A stretch of 64,000 nucleotides of DNA from Corbicula japonica (Eukaryota; Mollusca; Bivalvia; Venerida; Cyrenidae), in assembly GCA_038501625.1 (NCBI GenBank), contig JAZAYU010000005.1, positions 12,673,484 through 12,737,483 on the forward strand. The letters run 5' to 3'. Shown one piece after another: positions 1 through 12,008 of this stretch. Every line of letters starts with the position of its first letter. Position 1 is the first letter of the stretch. Both the position numbers and the translations under genes were made by a program. The notes under the pieces are model-generated. The model was not told where the DNA came from. It ran no database searches and saw only the letters and a list, made by a program, of their open reading frames with translations.

Positions 1-264
1 TATAAATGACATTGTCAATATTTCATTTTTGTTAAAACATATTTTGCTGGATCAATATGAAACCATTGACATGTTTTTTTTTGAAACACTTCCCAACTAT
101 ATTAAAGGGCAAAACGGTTATAATCTTGTAAGAAAAGAATTCCTAAAAAATGGATATATTATTATATTAAATGAACCTTATTTATGGTGTTCTTGCTGAT
201 ATGACTGCATGTGCTCTAATCATTAATTGGTCTGCTTGAAAATGACAAAAGGGTCTTATGTTTT

Positions 265-530
265 ACATGTAAATGTTTGTTTGCTTTGCATTCAACATTA
301 TTAAACTGATGGGTGGGTTGGAGCTAATTCACCAAAACAACATGTGCTCGTATTTGTTTATATCAGAACCTGTTGAGGCAAGTGTGAGGTGGGTTTACCC
401 TGGAACATGATTTAACCGTCAATCGATCATTTTTGCACCTATGATCTCTTCTCCTCTCTTTTTGAATGTTTGGGGAGGCTGGTTTTTTCAGAGAGTGACT
501 AGCCCTGGTATGTATTTTTCACTTCTTTTA
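265..530 (-). repeat. R1 repeat, degenerate copy
   Basis: Reverse-oriented R1. The 3' portion (hexamers matching the CCCATCAGCTC and AGTACAAGTTG segments of the consensus) is well kept, and the 5' half is degraded. A second partial copy follows at 548, giving a near-tandem pair. Confidence 0.7.
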
Positions 531-547
531 CCCCAATTTATTATCGT

Positions 548-775
548 TTGGTGCACCCTAGAACCTGGTTAATACCCTAATGGCAATTTGTTTTGCCACT
601 GACCGTTCCAAGGCGGAAACCCCTCGGTTTCTCACTTTCGTTAATTGTTTGTGGCGTCCATTTTGAAACTGATTATTGGAATACCATGCTCTCTTTTCCT
701 CTCTGCTTTATGGCTGTGTGGGGAGGCTGTGTCTGCTGGATGTGGCCATTCCTGATACGCATATTTCACTTTTTT
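548..775 (-). repeat. R1 repeat, well-preserved 5' two thirds
   Basis: Carries the R1 hallmarks in reverse: GGTGCACCCTAGAACCTGG, the TTTTGCCACTGACCGTTCC segment, the TGTGTGGGGAGGCTGTG core and the GATACGCATATTTCACTTTT end. The 77-residue ORF at 593-826 is repeat-derived, not a gene. Confidence 0.8.
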
Positions 776-2519
776 TTATCAAGCAAAGCAATATATAAAG
801 GAAACTGGCTAAACACTGTATACTGAAGAAAACATTAATTTTGCAGGAAGGTTGTAAGTGGATCAGTCACCTTCTGAAAAAATATTTAACAAAAATAAAT
901 CTCTTTCTTAACTTATATATACAACGTTCTGAGAGTAACAAACTCGTCTTGCACTTTTTCAGACTGTCTGTTTTATGAATAATTCGAATAATTGCCACTT
1001 CCATTCAACAGATTTCTACGCACTCCAGTAAGCAAAAGTTGCAGATGGTTTCACTAAAGAACATCCATTCAGCTAATTAGATTACGCTCAGACAATGCTT
1101 CGAGCTTTTACTGAATCACTTAGTGCAACACTTGGCAAATGTTTATGTACCTTGCGGCGGAATAACCTTGAGTTGTAAAAGTGTCATAAAGTAATTAAAG
1201 GAAACAACTGCTTCTGAAATGTATGAACATAATTATGCTGATGTCTAATTATTATGAAAAAGAGCATACCTTTAGATAGGTTTCTGATTTTTAAATGGTT
1301 ATAGTTTTTGGACCCAGCCATCAGGAATTACCAAGTAGTTGGCATACACCGGCTATCAGGGTTGTCCCTATCAATCGTAGAAAATTTGAATAAAAGTCAG
1401 CTACCAAAGATATGTTTATATTATGCAATTTTACATTTGTTGAAGACATTTAGTAACATGGATTCGTGGTTACAACTAGTTTTTTAATAAACATAACATA
1501 CATTTACAATTTATTAAACCGGGATAGCGATCGGTTGATTTCCCGTTAAAATTCAACGTTTTCTAAAATTCCATTGATACATATTATATACCATGTACGT
1601 CCAGTGTATATCCACATCAGCCTGCACATTGGTGTTGAATGATCATAATCTTCACTCTCTGCTTGTTTTAGACTCATGTGTCTATTTCTGACCAAAATAC
1701 CTTAGTGTAGATCATACTCCACGGATGTGCACACTGATCAGATCTGGTCGCCCATGTATAAAAGGCGTAAAACAAAAATTATAGTTCAAAACACTGTTAT
1801 GATGTGAGAATCGGTAAATCAAGTCGCGAAACGCTATCAAGCTTAGGTATAGTAATAAAAAAATTATATAAGAAATAGATGATCTTATTGTGATAACTGC
1901 ATTCAATTCCTGAGTAAGGGAGAAAACTTCATTGAAAAGTGTAAAACAAATAGCCGTAGTTACCTCCCGTGTAAAAGTGTAATAAAACCAATGCCACATC
2001 AAGTACTACAGATTTCGATTTAAATTAGGTTTTGACCCAGAGAGCAACCTCCGAAGTGTTGAACTGCAGCACTTCACAAGACGCCGATCATGTTTATTTT
2101 CATACGACGACTGTTAGAACTGCCGCTCCAACCAAAAGATGTGCGTACTTCCAAATAACGATTTGCTGTCAATCATTTTTATCGCTGTTGTTTCATTCCC
2201 ATTGTGGATGTTGAAACAATAAGAAAAGGTGTGCCTTACAGTAAAGCAACCTGAAGGCGTGATCAAATATCAACAAAATTTTGTCAATTATACTTTCCCG
2301 CGCTACTTCTCAATGAAAATATCAGTCGCCGCGCATCGTATTTGATATTTTGGTTGCAAGCCAAAATCTAACTGAAATCGAAATTTGTAGAAATAGTTTC
2401 TTTTACGATTTAAAGAATTCCAACCAACAGTTGTAAAACTTTATAGCTTTTAGAATTTATGTTTTACTATTTAAATGGTTCATATTATAAACATGAACTC
2501 CATCTTTCTCTAAATACCG
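776..2519. other. No recognised feature
   Basis: AT-rich intergenic DNA. Short ORFs on both strands (for example 1712-2002 minus, 2032-2214 plus) show no domain and no codon bias. Nothing supported. Confidence 0.5.
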
Positions 2520-2742
2520 CAATGAGAGTCCCATGTTCACCGCCATATGCACACCATCGTTTGGGATGGATTGAAATTTTACTGTTTACTAGTGTAAATA
2601 TTGAGTTGCGCTCAACCCAAGTCTTGGCGGCGTGGGCAGAAATATGCATTTCCATTGCTGCCCACGAACAGGCTGCAATTACACCGAGCCTGCAATATTT
2701 TCATATTTGTCGTGTACGGTGGCTTTCAAAGTTCCTTTTTTT
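2520..2742 (+). repeat. R2 repeat
   Basis: Contains CCATGTTCACCG, GTTTGGGATGGATTGAAAT, AGTTGCGCTCAACCC, GGCGGCGTGGGCAG, the hairpin around ATATGCATTTCC, and the 3' part CCGAGCCTGCAATATTTTC with GGCTTTCAAAGTTCC. The two overlapping ORFs at 2459 and 2601 are repeat-derived. Confidence 0.8.
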
Positions 2743-3104
2743 CATCTAAATTATTTTTGGTTGTGAGTTGTACTTTCTGCATCTGGCTTTCCTGATATGC
2801 ATCATCTACCGTATTCTAATTAATCTACAAGAAGAATGTGTAATACCAGATTCCTACGAGAAATGTGTCTGCGAGCCGTTTTTGTATTAACATTCTAAGC
2901 GAGATAAAAAGTAACACTGGACCTTATCGAAGACCACTAGACTATAACATAATGCTGTCTCCGTTTTACAGGCGCCTATATTATTGTTGAATTCGTCTTG
3001 AAAAGCTATGTCTACACAACTAAACAGTTCAATTTTATTCTTTTCGACATATAACGGAGATCGTGCGCATGGACTTTGCAAAGTTTGTATATATAAAGTT
3101 CTGA

Positions 3105-3242
3105 GTTTTGTTAATTTTTTGTGGTGTCGTTGTTGAAACTGATCATTTTATTAACCATGCTCTCTCCCTCTCTTTTCTTCTTGACTGTGTGGGGAGGCTG
3201 TTTTTTCTGAATGTGGCAATTCCTGATATGCATATTTCCCCT
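3105..3242 (-). repeat. R1 repeat, 5' fragment
   Basis: Reverse R1: the TTGAAACTGATCATTTTATT, TGTGTGGGGAGGCTG and GATATGCATATTTC segments are all present in order. Confidence 0.8.
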
Positions 3243-4454
3243 TTTTAAAAAATAAAACATTAGAAAGAACTTAAGAGATCAAATTTTTCTAAGAGTTCGG
3301 AGATAATAAATCACAACAAACACCAAAAAGCAAGAACATTTCAAATCAAGTTGAGCAGGAACATTTGATGGCTTCATTTCTATTCATTTTATAATCTAGA
3401 ACGACGTGAACTAATTAATCTCATGCATAACAATTTTAGAGAATACAATTATTATTACTTGTAAAGGCTGTCGATGTTCTAGATTCTAGACATTTTAGGT
3501 TGGAGCAGAGAACTGAGTTGAGCATAAAAAGGGTTTTGTAAGGTCTTTACTTGTATGCTGTATTGGGTGAAAAATATTTTAAAAATTGGAAATCATATGG
3601 TCGATTTAACAATATTTTATATTTCAGAGTATTTTATACTGAGAATACAACAGACAAAAAAGTAATGTCTGATTTTTGGAGAACATATTCCTGGATAATT
3701 CCTTTTGTTGGAATATTTGAAAATCTTAAACTACACCAAAAGCAGAGAAATTTTGCGCCACGTCGACCAGCCTTTATCGCAGATATCATTGAATTCTTGT
3801 ACGGTATTAAGTTCTCTAAGATTCTATCAATTAGTGATAACGCTTCTATAATCATGACATTTATTCTGGTTTATGGTGAGAATTTGTCAAATGGTCAGTG
3901 AAATAAGAATCGTTAAGAATAATTATATGAGAAAGCGATATTATAGCATGCATTGAACAAGAAATATCTGCCATTAAATAGATAAAACGACAATGATTCT
4001 GTCTTTGATATTGGACTTAAGTCTACGGTATTCTTTACCATAAGCAAAACTAAGAACAAATGAAACAGCCGGGATATAGAACGATGCTGATTAGCCTGAA
4101 GGACGGGTGTTATTAAAAATGGTTCAATCAAAGGTTTTGCAGTTCTGCTCATTTGTGAGCCAACAGCTTTAAAACAAACGGCAAAAGCACGTATAGACAG
4201 TACCACTTCGTTATTAGTATTTTTCTAATCAAATGATCGGTGTGACTAATGAATGATTTTCAGATAAAATAAGAATTTATCTAGACAGGTCATGTCTCCA
4301 GGAAAATTCTTTGTCTCAACAAATTAAGTAAGATTTCATTATTGATCAAGTAATTCTAATTAAATTAAATGACAATTTACTAATATAACAGAGGTCAGCA
4401 AAATACACATTTAAAATGATTTTAGACATTTGTTCCAATGCGGTAACACAAAAG
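3243..4454. other. No recognised feature
   Basis: AT-rich. A 116-residue ORF at 3551-3901 and a 97-residue minus ORF at 3913-4206 show no recognisable domain, no signal peptide and no splice context; they are probably chance. Confidence 0.45.
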
Positions 4455-4680
4455 ATTCTCGTTTTCGTTATTTGTTTGTGGTGTCCGATTTAAAATTGGA
4501 TCTTTTTTGTTACATCTCATGCTACCTACCCATGCTCCTTTTCTCTCTATACTTTTGGCTTTTGGTTGTGTTGGGATGAGGCTATGTTTTCAGTTGTTGC
4601 TCTTCCTAATATATCAGATTTCAGTTTCTTATGCATTTGTCGTTTATGAGAATGCGATTTGATTTCCACTTTTTTATTTC
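4455..4680 (-). repeat. R1 repeat, diverged
   Basis: Reverse R1 with TCGTTATTTGTTTGTGGTGTC and a degraded GGCTGTG core plus several small insertions. One of the oldest R1 copies by appearance. Confidence 0.55.
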
Positions 4681-5239
4681 CCAAAGTAACAACGGGAAGT
4701 TAGCCATAAAAGTATGAAAAGTGAAACATGCATATTGGGAATACCATTAGCCTCATTAAGAAAATACGAAGCCATAAAGTAGAGAAGAGGGCGTAAGTTT
4801 ATAGTACGATAAATTTCAAAAAGAAGACACAGTAATGAATAGAGAAATGTTGAACTGCGCAGCAGATTTACACTGCGTCTAATTGTTAAGTCGATATTAA
4901 TTCTACATAAATTATTAATAAAAAGGTTGCTGTGAAATAGACCAGTTTGATCTCGCTTCGACACGGATAATCGAACCGATGAGATGAGTGATAATAACTT
5001 TGAATCGATGAAACGAAGAAAGTAAGCTTCAAAGGTTATGTTTGTTTCACAACAGGGGTTCACAGTTTGAATGAGGTTTTAAAATCATAAAAACAAATTC
5101 CTTTGGAAGCCGAGAAAATGTAAATGAAAAAAGCAAACAATATCAGTAGAATATCCTAATAGAATTTGAATCTACTTATTTGAAGTAATTGTGACAACGC
5201 GATGCTTACATTTAACAGTAGATCATCGTTACTCTTCTA
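4681..5239. other. No recognised feature (129-residue minus ORF)
   Basis: Holds the longest ORF outside the gene and the pearl-like element (4674-5063 minus, 129 residues, Leu, Ser and Phe rich). No family recognised and no homologous copy elsewhere in the window. Treat as chance unless expression is shown. Confidence 0.3.
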
Positions 5240-5622
5240 AAAAAGTGAAATATGCAAATCAGAAATGGCCAGATTCAGCAGACACAACTTCCCCACACAG
5301 CCAAAAAGTAGAGAGGGAGAGAGAGCATGATATTACAATTATCAGTTTCAAAATGGACGTCACAAACAATTAACGAAAGTGAGAACCTGAGGGGTTACAA
5401 TCTTGGAACGGTCAGTGGCAAAACAATTTGCCACTGGGGGTTTAAATCAGGTTCTAGGGTGCACCAACCTCACACTTGCCCCAACAAGTTCTCATATCAA
5501 CAAACAAGTACAAGTTGTCTTGGTGAAATGACTCCAACTCACCCATCAGCTTAACAATGTTGCACGCAAAAGCACACAAACATATAAAACATAAGAAGTT
5601 AATAGTATTGCAAAGCCAAGCG
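5240..5622 (+). repeat. R1 repeat, near full length
   Basis: One of the most complete copies. From 5' AAAGTGAAATATGCA, through the CCCCACACAGCC segment, GAGAGCATG, TTTCAAAATGGACGTCAC, GAGAACCTGAGGGGTTAC and TTGGAACGGTCAGTGGC, the hairpin with TTTGCCACTGGGGG, AGGTTCTAGGGTGCACC, GTACAAGTTGTCTTGGTG and the ACTCACCCATCAGC 3' part, to AAACATAAGAAG. About 380 bp. Shows no ORF and no poly(A) tail. Confidence 0.85.
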
Positions 5623-6961
5623 TTTCTTCTAAGCGTTTGAAGTAATGGTTACAATCCGATTCTTGTATTCAACGATTTTTTAAAATTTAGTTTTGTCATT
5701 TAGATATTCAGACAAAGACTTAAAGATAAGTAAACATGTCGGGCGTGGGGTGCGGGCAACGGTTGAAGTATTTAATATAAGTCTTTAGTTGAAATATTTT
5801 GTAATTCGGACGAATTAAACTAATAATAGGAGAAGAATGTGAGGTCCCTCCCCACAATGTCCTAGAAATTATTTTGTTATTCAGATATAAGCTCTTATAG
5901 AAAAAAATATGAGTATAGCCGCACGTTGCAGTACTACCGCCGTCCCATTTTCTAAATACACCGCACTTAAATTTTCAAACAAGGCCTTTGGTTAAAACCT
6001 ACTTTTTTATTTTCATATTAAATCTGTATGTAAAATATAAAATGTTACAGCAAAAGGTGAGTCCTGCCCCGCCCCACATCACATGTTTTTTTTTCAATTT
6101 ATAGCCAACGAATGAAAAAATGTCATGGTGTTTGGGGCAGCATTTTTTTTCATAATAGTGGTGTTCGTAGAATTTTAAAGTTCACGTTTCATTTTTTTGT
6201 CTTCGTTTAGGCTATGTTTTTATATGTGTCTGTTTCTGATGTGTATATATTAGATCTTTTTTCAAGAACAACACTACCGTACACGTTTCTAGTACTTACT
6301 GAATAAGATTAAAATATAAATATTTGGAAACTTTCATATTGTGAGTTATTACTCAGTTGCGGATAAAACTGACATTTTCTGTTTATAAACAGATTAAAAT
6401 CAAATATGTCATCAGAATTGCCTAGCAATAGACTATTTATATAATATATGTTTTGCAACAGCAAATATTATAATTTCCCACAGGAAACTTCATGGCGACA
6501 TGCCTTTGCATTATTTGAAAAATCCTTATAATATTTAGGTTATATTAGATTCTAACCCCGATCATACAGTAAGTGTTATTTTGAAGGCCGCTGAGCACGA
6601 TATTTATATTTGTGAAAATATTGAGATGAACTCATATCCGGGCTAAGTGGCTATTAAAGTTTTGTTTCATCTTTTTCATTATAATGTTTTAGTCTGTTCG
6701 GCAAAAAGAAATCACTATAAAAAAAGAAGTTTCCATTTTACAAGCAACATTAATTTAAACACTTTGGTTACTTAACATGAGTCGTGCCGTACATATCTAA
6801 CACATTGTAGAAGAGATATATTAAAAGCTTTCAGACATCATTTTGTACGAACCATTTAACTCGCTTAAGCATTTAAGTATATGCATAACATATATCCCTG
6901 GAGGTCTGCAAAACTAGTCCTGTGTAGACAGATAATTCTTACGGAAAGAGAGTTCATCATT
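5623..6961. other. No recognised feature
   Basis: AT-rich intergenic DNA with a small C-rich stretch near 6067 and a weak reverse R1-like fragment near 6190-6260. No gene seen. Confidence 0.45.
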
Positions 6962-7239
6962 AAACAAGAAATATCTTTAAAAAAGATAAACGGCGTTGAT
7001 GGAAAAGATTTATATATACATGTATATAAGAAAGAAAGAAATATAGAGAGGCGAAGCAGACGCAGTTTAGTTATTTTATTTTACTTGTTATAGCTGTTGA
7101 CGAACCCTCCCTGCCTTCTTAGTATGACCTAGAGATTAAGCGACCGAGTCATGACAACTCATAAATTTATTGAAAATGTCTTTCAAAAAAATGTTGAAGC
7201 TGTTGCAACAATTTCATACGGTGATAACAAGTCGATTTA

Positions 7240-7432
7240 AAAATTGCCACATTCAGAAAAAAGTTCAAAAAACAGCCTCCCCACACAGTCAAGAAGAGGG
7301 TGAGAGAGCATGGTTAATAAAATGATCAGTTTCAAAAAGGACACCACAAAGAATGAATAAAAATGAGAACCCGAGGGGTTACCGCCTTGGAACGGTCAAT
7401 GGCAAATCGAATTGTCACAGGGGTTTAAACCA
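7240..7432 (+). repeat. R1 repeat inside the duplicated segment
   Basis: 5' half of R1 (ACAGCCTCCCCACACAG, GATCAGTTTCAAAA, CCGAGGGGTTACCGCC, GGAACGGTCAATGGCAAAT). The same copy sits at the same place in the second segment copy, so it was there before the segment duplicated. Confidence 0.8.
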
Positions 7433-7611
7433 GAAGCATAGCCTTACATTAAGTCTTGACCTACATTTATTCAGTTTTAATAAAAAACCTCTTGTAGAGT
7501 TAAAACTCAAGATGAATAAATGTCCTTGAAATTTAATAAATATAAAAAATAACAGCTTGTTGCAAGAGCGAAATCTATCAACTTTTACGTAAATTAACTT
7601 TAAAAAAATGT

Positions 7612-7682
7612 CCATCCTGAGTATTGAACCCTGGGCCTTAGCTTGCGAGGCGAGAGAGTTAGCCACTACACTACAGAGAACG
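7612..7682 (-). repeat. tRNA-derived (SINE-like) domain, copy A
   Basis: Read on the minus strand it has TGTAGTGTAGTGGCTAAC (box A region) and GGGTTCAATACTC (box B region), separated as in a tRNA, and resembles tRNA-Val of animals. The anticodon position reads CGC instead of a valine anticodon, and the acceptor stem does not pair well, so this is a tRNA-derived repeat domain rather than a functional tRNA. Confidence 0.65.
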
Positions 7683-8314
7683 TAACTTTCCCACTTGAAA
7701 TTAACAATCAGTATCAAAGGATCTAGAAAAGAACCAGTAAGAAATAGAAATATCTGCACTTTTCTTTCGTTTTACACTTAGTATTGTACGCAAATGTTTA
7801 CCTGACACCCAAGAATATTATATATAAAATTGTATTTAAGCCATCAATATTGACTTAACTGGTTATTTAAATCGTAAATATGTTTTACTTCAACACAATT
7901 ATCTCTTTTAAAAACGAAAATGCTCGAACATTTAAGTGCCAGTTAAATACTTACACAAAATATAAAAATCGTTACGGTAATCTTAAACTACACACACTAA
8001 AAACCAATCGAAATAATCTATTTGATTTTCCAGCTGCATAATAAAAAAACTCCCACTAGATAGCTCTGCACCCTGCTAGATGCCTCTCTGTTGTTAATAG
8101 CTACCAATCGAAATAGTTTATTTCATTTTCCCGCTGCATAATAATAGAATACGAGTATTATTTACAACATTTCGTTGGTTGAAAAACTAGGTCAAAAGTG
8201 AGCTTAGACTGCTAACGCCGAAAAAACAATATTAACTAAACTAATAATGATGTAGCATCATTTTTAACAATTGATTTAAATTATCAGGTTATTTCGGAAG
8301 ATTTCAAAGTTAAT

Positions 8315-8432
8315 AATGTAAATATTGATTTGCGCTCTGTCCGGGGCAGTAAAATGCCCATAAACAGATTCAATTAAACCGAGCTCGCGATATTTTCATA
8401 TTTGTAGTGTTCTGTGGCTTTGAATGTGGCTT
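8315..8432 (+). repeat. R2 repeat, 3' part with internal deletion
   Basis: TAAATATTGATTTGCGCTC is followed by a shortened hairpin region and AACCGAGC..GATATTTTCATATTTG and a GTGGCTTTGAA end. Confidence 0.7.
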
Positions 8433-8889
8433 TTTGTCTTTTTTTTTTAAAGTAAAAAAATTGCCACAAACATCGATGTATACACTCACGGTAATAGTTT
8501 TCATTTTTAATGACATATTCTGTTTTTAAACTGTTTGTCATTTTTCAACTAATAGTGCAGATACCCACGTTTTTTTGCTTGATCCCTTAGTTTGGAAGAT
8601 ATGTTGCTGTTGTCATGGAAACTAATATGTTTGGACATGAAACGTCTATGACTGTATGCATAACTCATTTTTATGTGCATGCATATGCAAAATGACAAAA
8701 ATCTGTAACTAGGGTTTAATCTTTTGCAATGTCATACTGTATTTTGTAATAAAGGCTTTTTACATTAGATTTGTGCCAGGTTAATCATAAGTTATCCAAA
8801 TATTTGCTAGAAATTCACATAGATGCATGTAGTGGAAATAAGTGCAAATGACTAAGCAATAAAACAATAATTTTCGGTGATTACCTTTG
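8433..8889. other. No recognised feature
   Basis: AT-rich spacer between R2 and the tandem array. Contains ATGCATGCATATGCA-like self-complementary sequence near 8680 but no gene or known repeat. Confidence 0.4.
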
Positions 8890-9560
8890 CTATGTGAGAC
8901 CATAGAATTCCTAAAGGCATTACATATATTGATGACAATTCGAATTGAATGGGATTTAGATGTATTGTAGCCTTCCATATAAACCTTTATCGAGTTTCTC
9001 TATGAATTCTTGGTGATTATTTTTTGATATGTGAGACCGCAATATTGCAAGTCCAAAGTACAGATCATACAAAGATGACAATATGAGGCGAATATTTTTT
9101 TATATTTTATGTTTCTTACCATTATGTTTATCCAGTTTATGAGATTTTTTTGCTATGTGAGACCGTAGTATTGCAAGTCCCAAGGTCCCAAGGGCACCTC
9201 ATATATTGATAATAATATAAAATGAATGGAATTTTGATTTAGTGTAGCCTTCCATATAAACTTTTATCGAATTTCTCTATGAATTTTTGGTGATTAATAT
9301 TTGATATTTGAGACCATAGTATTGCAAGTCCAAAGTACATATCATACATAGATGACGATATGAGGCGAATAAATTTGTAATTTATTCTTGCCTACCATGT
9401 TTTACTCTGTTTCTGTGATTATTTTGTTTGCTATGTGAGACCGTAGTATTGCAAGTCCCAAGGGCTATCCATATATTGATGACAATATGAAGAGAATGAA
9501 ATTTAGATTTATTGTAGCCTACCGTATTTTTATCGAGTTTCTGTATGAAGACCTAGCGAC
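8885..9560. repeat. Tandem repeat array, about 125-150 bp units in a dimeric order
   Basis: The motif TATGTGAGACC (or TATTTGAGACC) recurs at 8891, 9029, 9154, 9305 and 9432, with spacings 138, 125, 151 and 127. Alternate units share extra sequence (GTAGCCTTCCATATAAAC against GATGACAATATGAGGCG), so the real period is a dimer of about 265-280 bp. Short array of about 2.5 dimers. Confidence 0.8.
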
Positions 9561-10851
9561 GATTTAGTAGTCTAGCAGTTTTCCGGCTTTTGTTCCGTTG
9601 AAGCCTAGGTTCCCTGAAAAATGGTTTTATTCAGATTGTTTTTGTTTTTTCTTTACCGGAGAAACATAGAACTTTACTTTTTAAATATTTATATAGTGGT
9701 TGTTTTTAGTACCTGAAATATTTCTAATTGGAAAACATGAACAAAAATTAATTGCATTTTTGCCGATTGTATCATTTGAAAGTTGGAAAAGATATATCAA
9801 ATATATATAACAGTATTAAATCTTTTCTCCATAAAAACGGGTTTTATAGTACTTGTGACCAATTAAGACCCAGATAAGCTTTCTGATCCATGTCATCTGA
9901 TCTGGATTTACACTGACCACTTCTTTGTCAGAAATAACCTAATGCATTTAAAAGCGAACTGTATAGATCCTTATCAGACGACACGGAGGTGCAGGCTAAT
10001 CCGGATGTACTCTTTCCGCCCATTGGTTAACAGCCATATGCCATGTTGTAATAGGTTAAAGTTAATGATAAAAAGATGTCTGAACGCTGAAATCTGCAAT
10101 ATTTGATAGCTATGATAACAAGTAACAAACTGTTTATCTTGTTTATTACAAGACACCTGATACAAAAACACAATATTTATTAAAATCTGTTTTAAAAAGA
10201 CAGTTTATATCTACATGTACTGAGCACCTCTCGGTGTGATCCGAAAAGCGCAGTATGCTCGGACTTAAAATTGCTGAAATGACTTCACTTCTGTTAACAT
10301 TTTGTTAATTTTATTTGTTATTAACTTGCTGGATTTACATATTTTTAAAAGTAAATAAAACAATAATTTATCCGATAACGATAGAAAGTTATAACTGCAA
10401 TATAATGAATACAGTTTTTCAGTTCTGCAAGCCGGTTTTGCTCTCTTGTCTACTGCTCTAATGGGATCCACCATGGTGAATAAGTAATAATAACCTTATT
10501 ATATTCATGAGCAGTTTTGGAAATATCTTTTACTGGCCACGTCACAGCAACATGAGCAGTAATAGGAATTTCGATTACGATCCCTGAAAAGGCTCAAATA
10601 AAACCGAGCTTTTCCATATTGATATAAAATTTCAACACAAGACGAATTATGATTAACTCTGAGCGATATTTCGCACATGTCCACCATGACCAGTAAACGT
10701 TCGGGATACAAAAAAGGCGAGGAAAGTAAGACATGTTTGTAACCCTGATTTTAGTATACTTATGAGAGTTTAATTACAGGTTAAAAGTATTTTTTCTATT
10801 TGTTTCTTTTATACAGTTGCTTATCTCGCCCCTTCATCCCAAGTAAAAAAA
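9561..10851. other. No recognised feature
   Basis: Intergenic. Three minus-strand ORFs of 65-69 codons carry no recognisable motif. A very weak R2-like stretch lies around 10550-10640. Confidence 0.4.
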
Positions 10852-10975
10852 GGACAGGACGTAGTGTGCAGCAGTTTATGCATTTCCATTACTGCCCATG
10901 AACAGGCTCAATCAAACCGAGCCTGCAATATTTTCATATTTGTCGTATTCGTCGGCATTCAAAGTTTCCCTTTCA
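10852..10975 (+). repeat. R2 repeat, 3' part
   Basis: TTATGCATTTCCATTACTGCC, GAACAGGCTCAATCAAACCG, GCCTGCAATATTTTCATATT and ATTCAAAGTTTCC in the R2 order. The left hairpin arm is eroded. Confidence 0.8.
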
Positions 10976-11571
10976 TCTATTACCAATAGTTAGTAAGCAT
11001 GTTTTGTGTTGTGTTCGACAATCCATAAATAAAATAGGGGCTTACTTATCACATCACTTGCGTTCAAATATGCTTCAAATATATGCATGGAAACTGTATG
11101 GCATATCTGGAATAGATTTTTATTTGAAGAGACATTAATTGTTAACCATAGATTGTTAGTTTACATGAAATCAAAATGAACATTCTTAATGCCACTCTGT
11201 TGACTGTTGTGTAAACAATATGACCTTTGCTTCTCACATACTAAATGCAAGCTCTGACTGAATTCGTGCATGAGCTGCAGTATCGGTATACAAGGATAGA
11301 GCATTAAGGGCTACCAAACATGGCAACAGGAGGGCATAATTGGAAAATGGTGTACATAGTATTTAAATATCTGTGAAGAAAACGCCTCTTGTTTTTTGCT
11401 ATTTTGACAATGTATAAAAGCCGTAACAAAACATCAAAATGAAAATTACAATACAAACAAGAATTTACTCTTTGCTGTTTGCTTGTCAAAACCACAACAT
11501 TTAATATTACTTGTATGAACTAATAAGGTGAGTTTAAGTGTGTCGCGAACAATATCTAACAACCTCTTCTC
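10976..11571. other. No recognised feature
   Basis: AT-rich intergenic spacer. Overlapping minus-strand ORFs of about 60 codons look random. Confidence 0.4.
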
Positions 11572-11925
11572 AAAAAGTGAAATATGCATATCAGGAATCG
11601 CCACAGAATACACAGTCTTCCACGAAGCCAAAAATTAGAGAGGAAAAGAGAGCATGTGTTTATAGGAATATCAATTTCAAATAAGACACCACAAAACATT
11701 AACGATAAAGAGAACCTTTGGGGTAACTGCAATGGTGTAATTGCCTTGCATTTGAACAGTCAGTGCGAGGTTTAAACTAGGTTTAAGGCCCAAAAGGTTC
11801 TCATAAAAACACACAAGTACAAATTGTCTTGGTGACATAATTCCAACCCACCCATCAACTCGACAAAGTTTTTTGCAAAAACACACAGACATATAGAACA
11901 TAAGAAGCTAATAGCATTGAAAAGC
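11572..11925 (+). repeat. R1 repeat, near full length
   Basis: Starts AAAAAGTGAAATATGCATAT and runs through GAGAGGAAAAGAGAGCATG, GACACCACAAAACATTAACG, AAGGTTCTCAT, ACAAGTACAAATTGTCTTGG and ACCCACCCATCAACTC to the AAACATAAGAAGCTAATAGC-like end. It has an extra ACTGCAATGGTGTAATTGCC stretch where other copies have the hairpin, so the hairpin is lost here. Confidence 0.8.
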
Positions 11926-11974
11926 GAAAGGGTGGGTACTAAAGAAATTTATTCAGAAATAACTATTACTTTTT

Positions 11975-11995
11975 GAATTACCCTAGGGGTAATTC
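11975..11995. repeat. Perfect short palindrome
   Basis: GAATTACCC, a 3-base loop, then GGGTAATTC: a 9-bp perfect stem. It lies just outside the inverted-repeat element that follows and may be part of it. Confidence 0.7.
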
Positions 11996-12008
11996 AACAT
12001 TCATCTCA

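Larger units (their letters stand above)
6962..8226. repeat. Duplicated 1.27-kb segment, copy A
   Basis: Nearly identical by eye to 34439-35760. Homology starts at AAACAAGAAATATC and stops abruptly at CTAACGCCGAAAAAA; flanks outside are unrelated, so this behaves as a mobile unit. CGGCGTT near the left end and AACGCCG at the right end form short subterminal inverted repeats. It carries an internal R1 copy (7240-7430), a tRNA-like domain on the minus strand, and an internal duplication (CCAATCGAAATA...CGCTGCATAATAA twice). No transposase. Confidence 0.8.

Noticed and set aside
3551..3901. 116-codon plus-strand ORF
   Set aside because: No recognisable motif; the opposite strand is also open, which is usual for random AT-rich sequence.
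4674..5063. 129-codon minus-strand ORF
   Set aside because: No known domain, no signal or splice context, AT-driven residue content (Leu, Ser, Phe, Ile) and no second copy; expected by chance in 64 kb.
8885..9560. Possible CRISPR-like array
   Set aside because: Units are 125-150 bp with diverged repeats and no short unique spacers; the context is animal DNA.
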